Source: Hyphochytrium catenoides
Lineage: Eukaryota > Sar > Hyphochytriomycetes > Hyphochytriales > Hyphochytriaceae
Direction of reading: 5' to 3'
Assembly (NCBI GenBank): GCA_900088475.1
Contig: FLMG01004168.1
Location: 357 to 22,291 of the forward strand
Length of the DNA: 21,935 bases
Every line of letters begins with the position of its first letter. Positions within the stretch are counted from its first letter, which is position 1. Positions 1 through 13,093 of this stretch are shown here, piece by piece. The notes under the pieces are model-generated. The model worked only from the letters and a program-made list of their open reading frames with translations, had not been told where the DNA came from and searched no databases. Position numbers and translations under genes: made by a program.

Positions 1-212
1 AGAGAGAGAAGAGCCTGATAGCAAACGAACACTTCAGAACCCATATCATACATTTCGAATAGCTGGCAGGAAGAGAGTATTTATAGCCAATAAATAAAGC
101 GATCATTCAGGATGTCGTCCTTAAGGAGTTCTGGAGCTCTTGAAGGTTGCAGTTTTTGACGAGAGTTCTTCGCCTTGTACAGCAGCAGCAGAGGCGCTTA
201 TTATAATCTCCG

Positions 213-243
<31 letters not shown>

Positions 244-458
244 GTTTTGGTCTCTTTTTCTCCCTCTCGGTGTCGTCCCCTCCCATCTCTGGTCAGCCTC
301 ACGGAACCTACTGATCTCAAGTTTGTCCCGTCCCGCAGCGTGGCTCTGCGGAAGCAACCTTCAAAGCTACTTCTCATACTTTCAGGGGAAGACGACGACC
401 AAGCGGAGACGGTAGGAAAGTGGAGAAGGGCTTAGAACGGAGGTAATTTCATTGCCTG
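1..458. other. Upstream region of the myotubularin gene, CT-rich
   Basis: No convincing coding exon was found here. Positions 78-98 hold TATTTATA, then CCAAT and two overlapping AATAAA words. These could be a promoter, or the poly(A) signal of a plus-strand gene lying to the left of the window; the sequence does not decide. A (CT)n-rich tract lies at about 211-245. Short open frames run through it, but they translate into Ser/Leu repeats and are not credible proteins. An untranslated first exon or upstream intron of the next gene may lie here. Confidence 0.5.
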
Positions 459-3400
459 ATGGCTGGGGGAAAGGAGCAAGCACCTGATCAAGAGAGAGGT
501 AGTCAGGACGGCCTAGACTTGAAGGAGACGGCTGGGAGTGATATGCTCTTCCAACAAAACGGCATTGACGTAAGAGCTTCATTGTTCCCTAGCCTATCCC
601 TCGATCTCTTTGGGTTATTTTCGCGGCCTCTACCTTTTCCTTGCTTCACCGTACTCTGTTCTCATGAGCTCCCGTGTCGCGCCGCTCTCCCCCAATGGCT
701 CTGGGCTAGAAACGGCCTTGGCACTGATAATTTCTCGTCGAAGCAGGTGGAGGCACAGTCCTCAGAGCAACGAGCAGCCTCTCCTGCAGGCACTTCACCT
801 CGAGCACAACAGGATGGCGAACCTCGACCTTTAGATGCGAGTCCATCTGTCAGTACAGCCAGCCATCTCATCAGTTCTTCTTGCTTGATGCTCTGTCTAC
901 TTCAATAGCTCTTTCTCCGTCTACTCTGTCACTGCTAACTGCGATGGCATATGTCTTCCATCTTCATCACAGCTTCGTCCATCCTTGGGTCACGATCAGG
1001 CGCTTATGTCACCCTTTATCCGCTTCAACTCCCTGGAAAGCCTCACCGAAGTCTTAGAGCAAGAGGTACGTCTACATGCCCTTGTCGAGACAATCTTTGA
1101 TCTCCATATCCAAATGTCCTCGAAAATTGAACTGATGCTCGCTGATAGGTTGCTCTTCCGTCCGGAGTTTCCTTTGAGAAGCTCGATGGAGAGAGCGTGC
1201 ATCTTTTTGAGGAGAGCGTGGCCTATCTTATCTTTGTACGCAGCGTGGGAGAAGTTGAGGCGGATGAGTCTCCTTGTGCTGCATCAGAAGAGGTAGATGG
1301 ACCTCGAGAAGCCCAAACAGACCAGGAAGGGTCAAATGAAGATGCCTCTCCCTCGTGTTCCACTAAAGAAGAGACTAGCCATCCGGCTGAGGAGAGCGTC
1401 AGTCAGAAGGAGACCAATCATGGTACAATCTCCTCCATAAGTCTTGTTCCTGCTATTATAGTCGGCGCCTTGGACAGTCTTATATGCCTTGCCCTTCGGG
1501 ATCTTTTCTTCTCTCTGGGTCTGACAAATTTGTACCTAGATCTATCGAGCTCTACAGAGTCAGCCTCTTCCTCGGATCAAACATCATCAACCTCTCCACG
1601 GCCTCCTCCGCCTCCCACGCCGTCCACTCAGAAGCTGCTCTATCATGAGAAGCTTATTAGGCAGTTAGAGTCTGTAGGTCATACAGTCCTTAGAGTCAAT
1701 TGGTTTGGTACCTCTAGCCCGCAGGAGCAGGCCATCATACCCGCTTCTGGGATGAAAGACGGCCCAAACTTCAAGTCCTCGCTTGGAGTTGGGCTCTACA
1801 GAGCATCCGCGAGTGTAGGCTATGGCTTCTGGAAAGGAGCGGCAGGTAAAGAGAGGAAAAAGGCAAAGCTAGAAGTGCCATGGGCGGGCAAAGAGCTTCC
1901 TCCTAACTAGATGGGAAAGCTTGAAGCATGACATTTATCGTGGTGCCGTTTCTGTACGAAGACCGCTGCTCTGTCTCCTCTTGGAGTCCTCTCCCTATCC
2001 TCTTCTTACCTGTATGTCCTTGCTCTCTCATTCGCTCTTCTCAGCCATCTTCTGTCCCATACAGTGGAGCTCAACAGGTTCCTTCTTTCTCTCTATAATG
2101 AACCACTCTAGGCCTGTTAGACCAGACGATCAAGGGTAAAGAGTCAGGAGGTATCTTCGGTCTCGCTCGTGGCATCAGTCTCGGTGCCGTCTCTCTTGCA
2201 TCGCACGCCGTCAAGGGAGCCTTCCGCGGAGTTGGACACGTGACCAGCGCAGTGGGAGAGTATTGGTCTGGAGGAGAGCAACATTTTTCTCTGCAGGGAT
2301 CCCTTCTTCTCACCAATTTCCGGCTCGTGTGGCTGTCTTCCTCGTGCACGGAGCAGTTCAGTATTCCTCTGGGCTCTATTTATACCTTAGAGACAGCTAG
2401 TTCGGCGCAGCACATCTTGCACATCGAGGTAACCGGCTTTCCGGGTTGCACTTTTTCCGCATAAACTGGAGCGGCGACTCTAAGCTCAACACTTTTCCTT
2501 GAGCTCGGCATTCCGTTTCTCGTCCCTTGATCTCTTTGTCTTTTTCTCTCTCTCTGTGGCACTCTCGCTTTGTATCTAATCTCTCTCTCTCTCTCTCTTG
2601 GGTCCTTCAACCTGTTCTGCCGTCACTGTCCTCTTACGCACGCCCTCTCTTGCTCCCGCTTGTCCGCTCCTGAAGTGCAAAGAAACCTGCCGGCCGACTT
2701 TTGCCTTTTCTCACGCTTTGGCATGTAAGAAAGTCTATGACGCAGTGCTGGACTTCTACAAGCTTGGACCGCACGTCTTTGCCCCACTGCACTATAGAAG
2801 GATGATGAGGAAGCAAGGTCAAGAGCTAGAAGCAGAAGTGGAGGTGCGCTCGCTATGTGCTTTGGCTCTTCTAGTCCTCTACGGCCCTCAATTATGGGGA
2901 TTCGCTACATCATTTCGCGACACCTTGTGGGCCCTTTACACTCTCGTTTCCTAGCCCTTGCTGGCTTGTGACCCTAGTGATCTAACGTCCATGGATTCTT
3001 CTTTGCTTTCTCGATAGGACGACGGCGTGTTACAGGTTTATCACCCCGAGCAAGAGTGGAAACGCACCGGCTTACTTGAGAACCCACACTTCAGGGTGTT
3101 TGACAACACTCTGTACTCTCTGCCCACGTACCCTTCCTCTTTTGTCCTTCCTAAGGACATATCGGACACGCAGGTTCTAGAAGTAGCTAACTTTCGAAGT
3201 GCCAAGCGCATTCCTGCCACTGTCTGGAAGCACCCAGTCCTTAACTCGACCATAACTAGGTAAAGCAGGCACATGCCCTCTCTCTTGTTCTATGATTCCA
3301 ACTCTCTCTTAGAGCATCATCCTCAAGCTCCATAATTGTCTTTTATTACCAAGAATGGCTAGGTTAATGATTGAGCACCTGGGTTTTCAGAGGTCCTCCT

Positions 3401-4625
3401 CCTGTTGCCTCATCTTCACTGCTGCTGACAGCTTTGCTTTTCAGATGTGCACAGCCATGTGTGGGCCTCAGTGGGTATACTTCGGCCGCAGACCAGCTTC
3501 TCGTCTCTCTGCTTCACAGCGCCACGAACAACTCATCTGCCCCCATTCACTTTATTGATGCCAGAAGCTCGATCGCCGCCGCTGCTAACGCAGCCGCAGG
3601 CAAAGGCACTGAAGACATCCGGTGAGAGTCAAAAGCTGGCCCTTTCTTCAAGTTGGCCCCACCCGATTCCCTTCACAAGTGGCCCTGCACTCCTTTTATT
3701 AACCTTTCACGTTAAATGATAGGAACTACGAGCACTCCCACCTGCACTTCTGTGACATCGCCAACATTCACGTTGTCCGGTCGTCGTTCTATCGACTTGG
3801 TGCACTGTGCCAGCCCGGCATTGACCGGTCCTCCGTCACCTGGACAGAGAAGGTCAGCTCCTCCTACTACCTGTTCATCCATAAGCTGCAGCTTCCACCC
3901 GCTTCCTTTGCTCTCATTCCTTGTTCTCTCTTAAACTCTCTTGCTATTGCTCTCACTGACTGGTCTACGCGCTACAGATTCAAAGCTCAGAATGGATATC
4001 CCACCTCAGCAGTATCCTTCAGTCCTCCCTCAAGTGCTGTGAGCTCCTTTCAAAAAACGAGAGCCTCATCATCCATTGCTCCGATGGCTGGGATCGTACC
4101 CCTCAACTGACTTCTCTCATTCAACTCCTTCTGGACCCTTTTTCACGCACTTTGAATGGGTTTGCCTGCCTTATAGAGAAAGAATGGTGCGCGTTTGGGC
4201 ACATGTTCCGCTCCCGATGCTGTCACGGCGTCAGCCCTAACTATCAGGATTCAGAAGACCGCTCTCCTATCTTTATTCAGTGGTTAGACTGCGTCTGGCA
4301 GATATGGAGACAATCGTCGTGGGCCTTCGAATTCAACGAAAGTCTCCTTTCCTTCATCTACAGTGCACTTAACAGTTGTCAGTATGGGACGTTCCTCTAT
4401 GACTGCGAGCGAGACAGGGTTCAAGAGGAGAAGAGTTCTCCGACCGCGTCGATATGGAGCGACATATTAGGGAGGCAGATAGAGTTTGGCAATGAGCTAT
4501 ACGATGCCAGCATCAGTGAGAAATTTGTAGGAATGATCCCCCTAGTGCCAGAAATTAGCAGACTGCGGCTTTGGCCTGCCCACTTGGACCTGGCTGACCC
4601 CACAGGGATAGCTCTCTGGTCATAG
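459..4625 (+). CDS. Myotubularin-family phosphoinositide 3-phosphatase with GRAM domain and N-terminal extension
   Basis: Hand-built exons: 459-569, 747-848, 973-1065, 1149-1422, 1540-1845, 2121-2428, 2676-2843, 3018-3259, 3445-3621, 3723-3852, 3978-4625, giving 852 aa with all phases compatible. Residues about 341-454 form a PH-GRAM fold (FSLQGSLLLTNFRLVWL). The phosphatase domain follows from about 470. The CX5R loop is HCSDGWDRTPQLT, with catalytic Cys671 and Arg677, so the enzyme looks active. The family removes the 3-phosphate from PI3P and PI(3,5)P2 on endosomal membranes. The protein ends soon after the catalytic domain, without a recognisable FYVE domain. Residues 1-340 are unusual: a Ser/Pro-rich, acidic region including a run of prolines, then a Gly/Ala-rich amphipathic stretch (about 275-340). 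Exons 7-11 are very secure. Exons 1-5 are less certain: intron 570-746 reads through in frame, and 1423-1539 is an inferred intron. Confidence 0.9.
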
Positions 4626-4975
4626 CAGGTGCCGGGTCCGGTTAGCGGAAAGCCATTAGCAAGCCTTATTTATTCTTCAATATTTATGCAGCTCTCTTGC
4701 CTCTTAAAATGTTCGTCCCTCTGATTAGTCCATGACGGGCTGAAGGAAGGTCGAAAGAAAAAATCGAGGAACCTCTTTCTCACGCATCCTAGCTGTCGTT
4801 TAGCAGACATATTTTTCCCCCAAATGGGGCTCTATACGTCTGTTATTTTTAGAGCTACGGATTCTTGACAGACTTAGGATCCACCGCTCTTCATCCCTAT
4901 TGCTGCCCAGGGTTGTCAGGCCGTCCTGCCCTTCTCTCGCTTGTCACCTTTGCTGTCTCATATAACCCTAACCCA
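4626..4975. other. Convergent intergenic region
   Basis: This 350-bp stretch separates the stop codons of the myotubularin gene (plus) and the desulfurase-AlaX gene (minus). I see no gene, tRNA or clear hairpin. It is AT-richer around 4660-4850, with short T and A runs, as expected for two facing 3' untranslated regions. Confidence 0.6.
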
Positions 4976-8820
<3,845 letters not shown>

Positions 8821-9021
8821 TCAGGTGTATCCTCGAAGTATAAGAGATTCTCCAGCCACTGGAGCCAGCCACTGGAAGGTATTAAGACGATAACAGAGCC
8901 GAAAAGAGGATGATGAAGGAAAGCTATAAAGAGTAAAAGAAGCTCTCTTTCTGTCCTCACGCACCCGATGTAAAGGGAGAATAACGGGGAGTAGGGAGGA
9001 AAGCGAGAGAGCGAGCGGGTG

Positions 9022-9034
9022 CAAAGCGAGANNN

Positions 9035-9071
<37 letters not shown>
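9022..9071 (+). repeat. GA microsatellite containing an NNN assembly gap
   Basis: A (GA)n run covers about 9035-9071, and three undetermined bases lie at 9032-9034. The true repeat length is unknown, so spacing in this divergent promoter region should not be trusted. Confidence 0.95.
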
Positions 9072-9074
<3 letters not shown>

Positions 9075-9141
9075 CCTCCTCTGTCATCAGAACCCAAGGC
9101 AGATCCCAGACAAAGATTAACTCGCAAGCTCTACCTTTCTA

Positions 9142-9154
9142 GCTGCTAACGTCC
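9142..9154 (+). promoter_or_regulatory. GCTGCTAACGTCC element, possible branch site or promoter motif
   Basis: This motif recurs as GCCGCTAACGTCC/T at 12773-12785 and 19264-19276, once in each of the three divergent intergenic regions and always on the plus strand. Here it is followed directly by a pyrimidine run and AG at 9161-9162, as in an intron 3' end. Confidence 0.35.
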
Positions 9155-9399
9155 CTCTTTAGGTCCTCAATCCATCGGAAATAACCGCTGTAAGTCCCGC
9201 CTATATATCTGATTTAGGATAGCGTTCTTCTGAATGGCTGGTCTTACAGCAGGGGAGCTCACGCCATTAGCTTTCCGCCAGGCTCTTCTATTTCCTAGGG
9301 CTTTATCATAGAGCGCAGAGACTGCAGATTGAGCTCTTCCAAGCTTCATGAAGACCGAGAGTCTCGATGACAGAGCTTGACGTGAAGACTTGCTGAGTC

Positions 9400-9445
9400 T
9401 TGTTACTCCTGAGGGTTCGGCGTTGTTACTCCTGAGGGTCTGGCG
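9400..9445 (+). repeat. Two tandem copies of a 23-bp unit upstream of uS15m
   Basis: The units 9400-9422 and 9423-9445 share TTGTTACTCCTGAGGG and end in GGCG, differing only by a small transposition of T and C. They end 23 bp before the uS15m start codon and probably lie in the 5' untranslated region. Confidence 0.9.
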
Positions 9446-9468
9446 TGAGGAGAGTGAACCAACGCACA

Positions 9469-10182
9469 ATGTTCAGAAGAAGTGTCTCTGTCCTCTCGGG
9501 GTCTTTAAGAAGGGCTCTTCCGTCGAACCCCGTCTCGTCCGTCCAGTACAGGCTGGTACCAATTAGATTCGCAAGTGCAGCTTCTGAGCGGGACACACAA
9601 GGTAGACTTCCCCTTATCTTTATCCTTACCTGATGTCCCTAAGTTGTGCTTTTAGCATCAGCAGACGAGCCAAAACCCATCTCGAAAAAGGAGCAGAAGA
9701 GAATATACCATCTTCACAGGGAGGTTTCCCCCGATGAGCTACTCCCTGGCTACTCGGCTACGCTCCTTGAGGGCGTTGAGAAGAAGGACCTTATAAGCCG
9801 GGCCTTGCGCCTGAAGAATGCAAACCAAAGTGTTATCAATCAAGCAAACATTAAGGCTACGATTGAACAGTTCCAGAGACATCCAAGAGATACAGGGTCA
9901 TCCGAAGCTCAGAGTAAGTCCTCAAATCTGTTCCCGAGTCAGCACGCTATTCATTATTTCTAAGCTGAGCTGCTTTTACGGTTTGCTTATGAAGTCGCGG
10001 CACTCACGGAGCGCATCCGCTACATCACGACACATATGAAGAAGAACAAGCAAGACCTGCACTCGCGGCGAGGTCTCGAAACCCTGGTATATCGGAGGAG
10101 GAAACTTTTGGCATACCTCCGCAAGCAAGACGTGCACAAGTGGCGCGGTATAGTTCAAACACTGAACCTCCGCGTGAGATAA
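9469..10182 (+). CDS. MRPS15: Mitochondrial small-subunit ribosomal protein uS15 (S15)
   Basis: Exons 9469-9601, 9656-9913 and 9995-10182 join in phase to give 192 aa. The C-terminal half carries the S15 signature: DTGSSEAQ followed by IAALTERIRYITTHMKKNKQ, then HSRRGLETLVYRRRKLLAYL, which binds the 16S-type rRNA central-domain junction during small-subunit assembly. The first 45 or so residues are rich in Arg and Ser and lack acidic residues over a long stretch (MFRRSVSVLSGSLRRALPS), as in a mitochondrial presequence. A plastid location cannot be fully excluded. Residues about 45-105 form the extra N-terminal region usual in organellar S15. The start is the first ATG after the tandem repeat. 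The gene faces the RibB-like gene tail to tail. Confidence 0.95.
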
Positions 10183-10381
10183 CTGCTGGGGGCTAGCACC
10201 CTGATGATCAGCGGTCCTCTAATGATGCTCTTGGCAGCAAGCTTAGCCTTCTGGTCCTACAAGTTGTACCACGAATGAATGTAAAAGCGCCTTGACACAA
10301 CATTAACAGCTTAAATTGACTGTGCGAAGCAAGCGGCATATTATTTATCGACTTCCGTATTACCTATTTCCAATCTCTGTC

Positions 10382-10419
<38 letters not shown>

Positions 10420-10423
10420 TCTT
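10183..10423. other. Convergent intergenic region with CT microsatellite
   Basis: This stretch of 241 bp lies between the uS15m and RibB-like stop codons. It holds a (CT)n run at about 10389-10415, immediately beyond the RibB-like stop codon (on the minus strand it is GA). No gene is seen. Confidence 0.6.
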
Positions 10424-12092
10424 CTAAAGACTGATGGTCTCGGTACTGACAACCCCAACAGCAAATCCTAATCTGTTAATAGGCGGCTCCCAGCCCAACG
10501 CTCTAATCCTGCCCACACCTAAACTTTTCACCAGCTGTGCGCATTGGCCAAATATGCTGACGCTTGCCATCTCTTTGCCACTTACTTCCTCCAGTCGCTC
10601 CTTGCCCTCGAAGAAAATGATAACTCCCGCCCCTTCATCGACAATCCTCTTCTTCGCCCATTCTAGCCGCATTAGGCCCTCAAAACTCTGATCTACAATA
10701 TGTACGAGCACTCCTGCCTTCTCCTGCTCAGGCGCCTTAATGATCCCATATGTAAGAGCTCGGTGCGTTGAACCGTCAACTGCGGAGAGGAACGAGTGCG
10801 ACAGAAATTCGCCAAACGGACTCCGCACAGATGCTGGAGACGGCCTTCTGTTGATGACTGTCTCTGTTTGCAGCCTGTGCTTGATCAGATCTGTGATAGT
10901 TATTATTGGGAGATCGTGCTTCTGGGCGAACTGCTCCAACTCCGCTCTCCGCATCATTGTCCCGTCATCATTGTTCAGCTCACAAAGAACTGTAACGCAT
11001 TCCACGTTAGTCCTAGCCTAGGAAACAGTAGAGGACGATAAAGGAAGGAAGAGATGACAGAAACAGGACCGAGATGACTTTCAAGGGAGAACCGTAGCCT
11101 TGGGGCCAAAGACTTACAGCCAGCAGGGAAAAATCCTGCCATCTTGGCTAAGTCCACAGCTGCCTCAGTGTGCCCTGCTCTCGAAAGGACTCCACCTTCT
11201 ACTGCTCTAAGAGGAAAGATGTGTCCCGGTCTGTTGAAGGCTCTTGGCCCCTGCAGACCGAAGGAAATAAAAGGTTGGAGGTGGGTAAATGTAAGATTAA
11301 AGAGTCTCCTTGTAATTGTACCTACCACCATCGTGTCGCCAATGGCTCTAATCGTTTTCGCTCTGTCAGACGCGCTGATGCCGGTGGATGTCCCTTCCCT
11401 GAGAAGATAGCGTAAGAATGGCGTCAAGAGCCACAGATAATCTGCCATTCCTCTCTCCGTACCTCAAATCTACCGAGATCGTGAAGGCGCAACGGTGAGC
11501 TTCCGTGTTCTCTTGCACCATCGGGGGTAGCCTACGGAAGAGACATCGAGGAACGTCAGCAGCGGCGGAAGGAAGAAGAGCGGCGGAAGGAAGAAGAGCA
11601 GCGAAAGGGGGGTAAAATGCCGGTCACCAATCGGTAAGCCGCAACGCCCCACAGGTCTATAAGCAAAAAGGGATACCCGAGCACGAGAGGAACGACCGGC
11701 ACGTGCACAGGTAGGAAGGGAAATGATAAACTGGCTCTGAACATACTCTAGCTCCTGCAATCTGGCGGCCGTTGTGGGTGCACATATAACGCCGCTACTA
11801 TAGCGGATCATGAAGGCCAAGGCTTCCGGTGTCGCGCAAGCTGCGGGCATGATAAGATCTCCCTCATTCTCCCTATCCTCATTATCCTGGAAGTAAAATG
11901 TGAGGGCTCAGCTTGCTGCCTTTGGCTTCAAAAGAAGGTAACCTATCGTACCAGCACTACGACGAACTTCCCAGCCTTGATGGCAGCAATGGCATCTTCA
12001 ATAGGTGTAAAAGAGGAGGAGGATGCGAAGGCCGCCATCTGCTCTTGGTTGCCAGCAGGAAGAGTGCCAATATCAGCACCAGGAGGCGGCAT
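10424..12092 (-). CDS. ribB: 3,4-dihydroxy-2-butanone 4-phosphate synthase with degenerate GTP cyclohydrolase II-like domain (RibBX type)
   Basis: Minus-strand exons 12092-11952, 11886-11747, 11531-11463, 11398-11326, 11250-11118 and 10989-10424 give 373 aa in phase. The N-terminal half is RibB, which makes DHBP from ribulose 5-phosphate for the xylene ring of riboflavin. The acidic catalytic loop [10 protein letters not shown] is at 48-57, followed by [29 protein letters not shown] (165-175) and [10 protein letters not shown] (188-197). The C-terminal half (about 235-373) keeps the start (SPFGEF) and end ([10 protein letters not shown]) of GTP cyclohydrolase II. However, it has no C-x10-C-x-C zinc site, with only one cysteine after residue 188, and no RQEGRGIGL segment, so it should not cyclise GTP. 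This matches the RibBX arrangement described in Proteobacteria. No clear organelle presequence is seen, and the start is the first in-frame ATG after a stop. Confidence 0.93.
11561..11596 (+). repeat. Two tandem copies of an 18-bp purine-rich unit
   Basis: AGCGGCGGAAGGAAGAAG is repeated exactly, with a degenerate third start, inside the intron 11532-11746 of the RibB-like gene. It accounts for the Phe/Leu/Pro-rich open frames on the minus strand here. Confidence 0.85.
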
Positions 12093-13093
12093 AACCGGCC
12101 TTTTGCCCTTAGATCACACAGCGAAGCCGTGGAAGGCCCACTTTTTGCTACTATCAGCTCCTCTGCTCCTAACACTTGGCTGGTAGCAAAGAAAGTGGCT
12201 AGTACTCTCCACTGTCTTCAGAGACCTGCGTAAACCACTAGCAAACCTTCTCTCCAGAAGAGCGAGCCCTTGCACCCCCGTACGAGGACGTGAAGACAGC
12301 CCAACTCTAGTGCTGCCCTGTGTTTATCTGCTGCTGATCTCATCACGGCGTCTCACACGTCAGGCCGCGGAGCTCATCAGCAGCCATCACTCTGTCATCG
12401 CTCCAAGCGCATCATCAGCCGCAGGAAAGGACGAGAGCGGGAGCGGGAGGGGGAGACAGAGAGTGAGAGAGAGAGACAGAGGAGGAAGGAACAAGAGTGA
12501 AGGTGGTGGAAGGAAGAGGAGCATGTCATACAGGTCAGTCATACAGGGCCATTATCCAGGATAGCGTCTATACATATTCAGGCAATACACATAAAACACT
12601 CACTAAATTTATAATGAGGACGACTGCTAGGGAGAGCAAACCACCCATTTTATCATCAGTGGTTGGCTGTACAGCTGTACACTGGGATACGAGGATGATG
12701 GCAGCGACGACCGCGTACAGACAAGTTCCTAAATCACAAGCGTTGTATGCTTATAGTCTCCGCCTCCAGGTAGCCGCTAACGTCCAGTGCGAAGCGACAA
12801 AACCCAATTTTGCAATGAATGAATCTCTCTTTGCAGACGTGCAGACGAGCTTCAAAGAGACAGACTGGAAGGCGTGGCTGGGGGACTAGTTCTATAGGTA
12901 ATGATCATACTCTAGGGGAGCGCAAGGGTAGGAAGGCTTCCGTAAATGCTGACCTGGTATGGCTATCTACTAAAGGCAGCTAACAACCAGTAGTCATTGC
13001 GCTTGTGACCTCGGCCTTCATTGCAAGGTCAGCTAGAGAGGTCGATTGATCCTCAAGTCGCTTCCTCAATCGTTCCTTCCGCTAGGAGCTAGT
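12093..13093. other. Divergent intergenic region between RibB-like and GWT1 genes
   Basis: These 1001 bp between two outward-facing starts contain a GA-rich tract (about 12430-12500) and the GCCGCTAACGTCC element at 12773-12785. A 130-codon plus-strand open frame (12497-12889) has no recognisable family and begins in the GA repeat, so I do not annotate it as a gene. The second half may carry 5' untranslated sequence of GWT1. Upstream exons of either gene cannot be excluded. Confidence 0.5.
12773..12785 (+). promoter_or_regulatory. GCCGCTAACGTCC element, second copy
   Basis: This copy has the same core as 9142-9154 and 19264-19276, and lies 309 bp before the GWT1 start. The nearest AG dinucleotides after it are 5 nt away and at about 12793, so a 3' splice site here is less clear than at the first copy. 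Confidence 0.3.

Noticed and set aside
3355-3444. Upstream extension of myotubularin exon 9
   Set aside because: Splicing 3259 to 3445 gives TITRCAQPCVGLSG, the conserved family junction. The extension is pyrimidine-rich intron.
11470-11850. 126-codon minus-strand ORF
   Set aside because: Its first part is RibB exon 2. The rest is read-through into an intron that carries the 18-bp purine repeat.
12497-12889. 130-codon plus-strand ORF
   Set aside because: It starts in a GA repeat, matches no recognised family, has no codon or motif support and sits in a divergent intergenic region.
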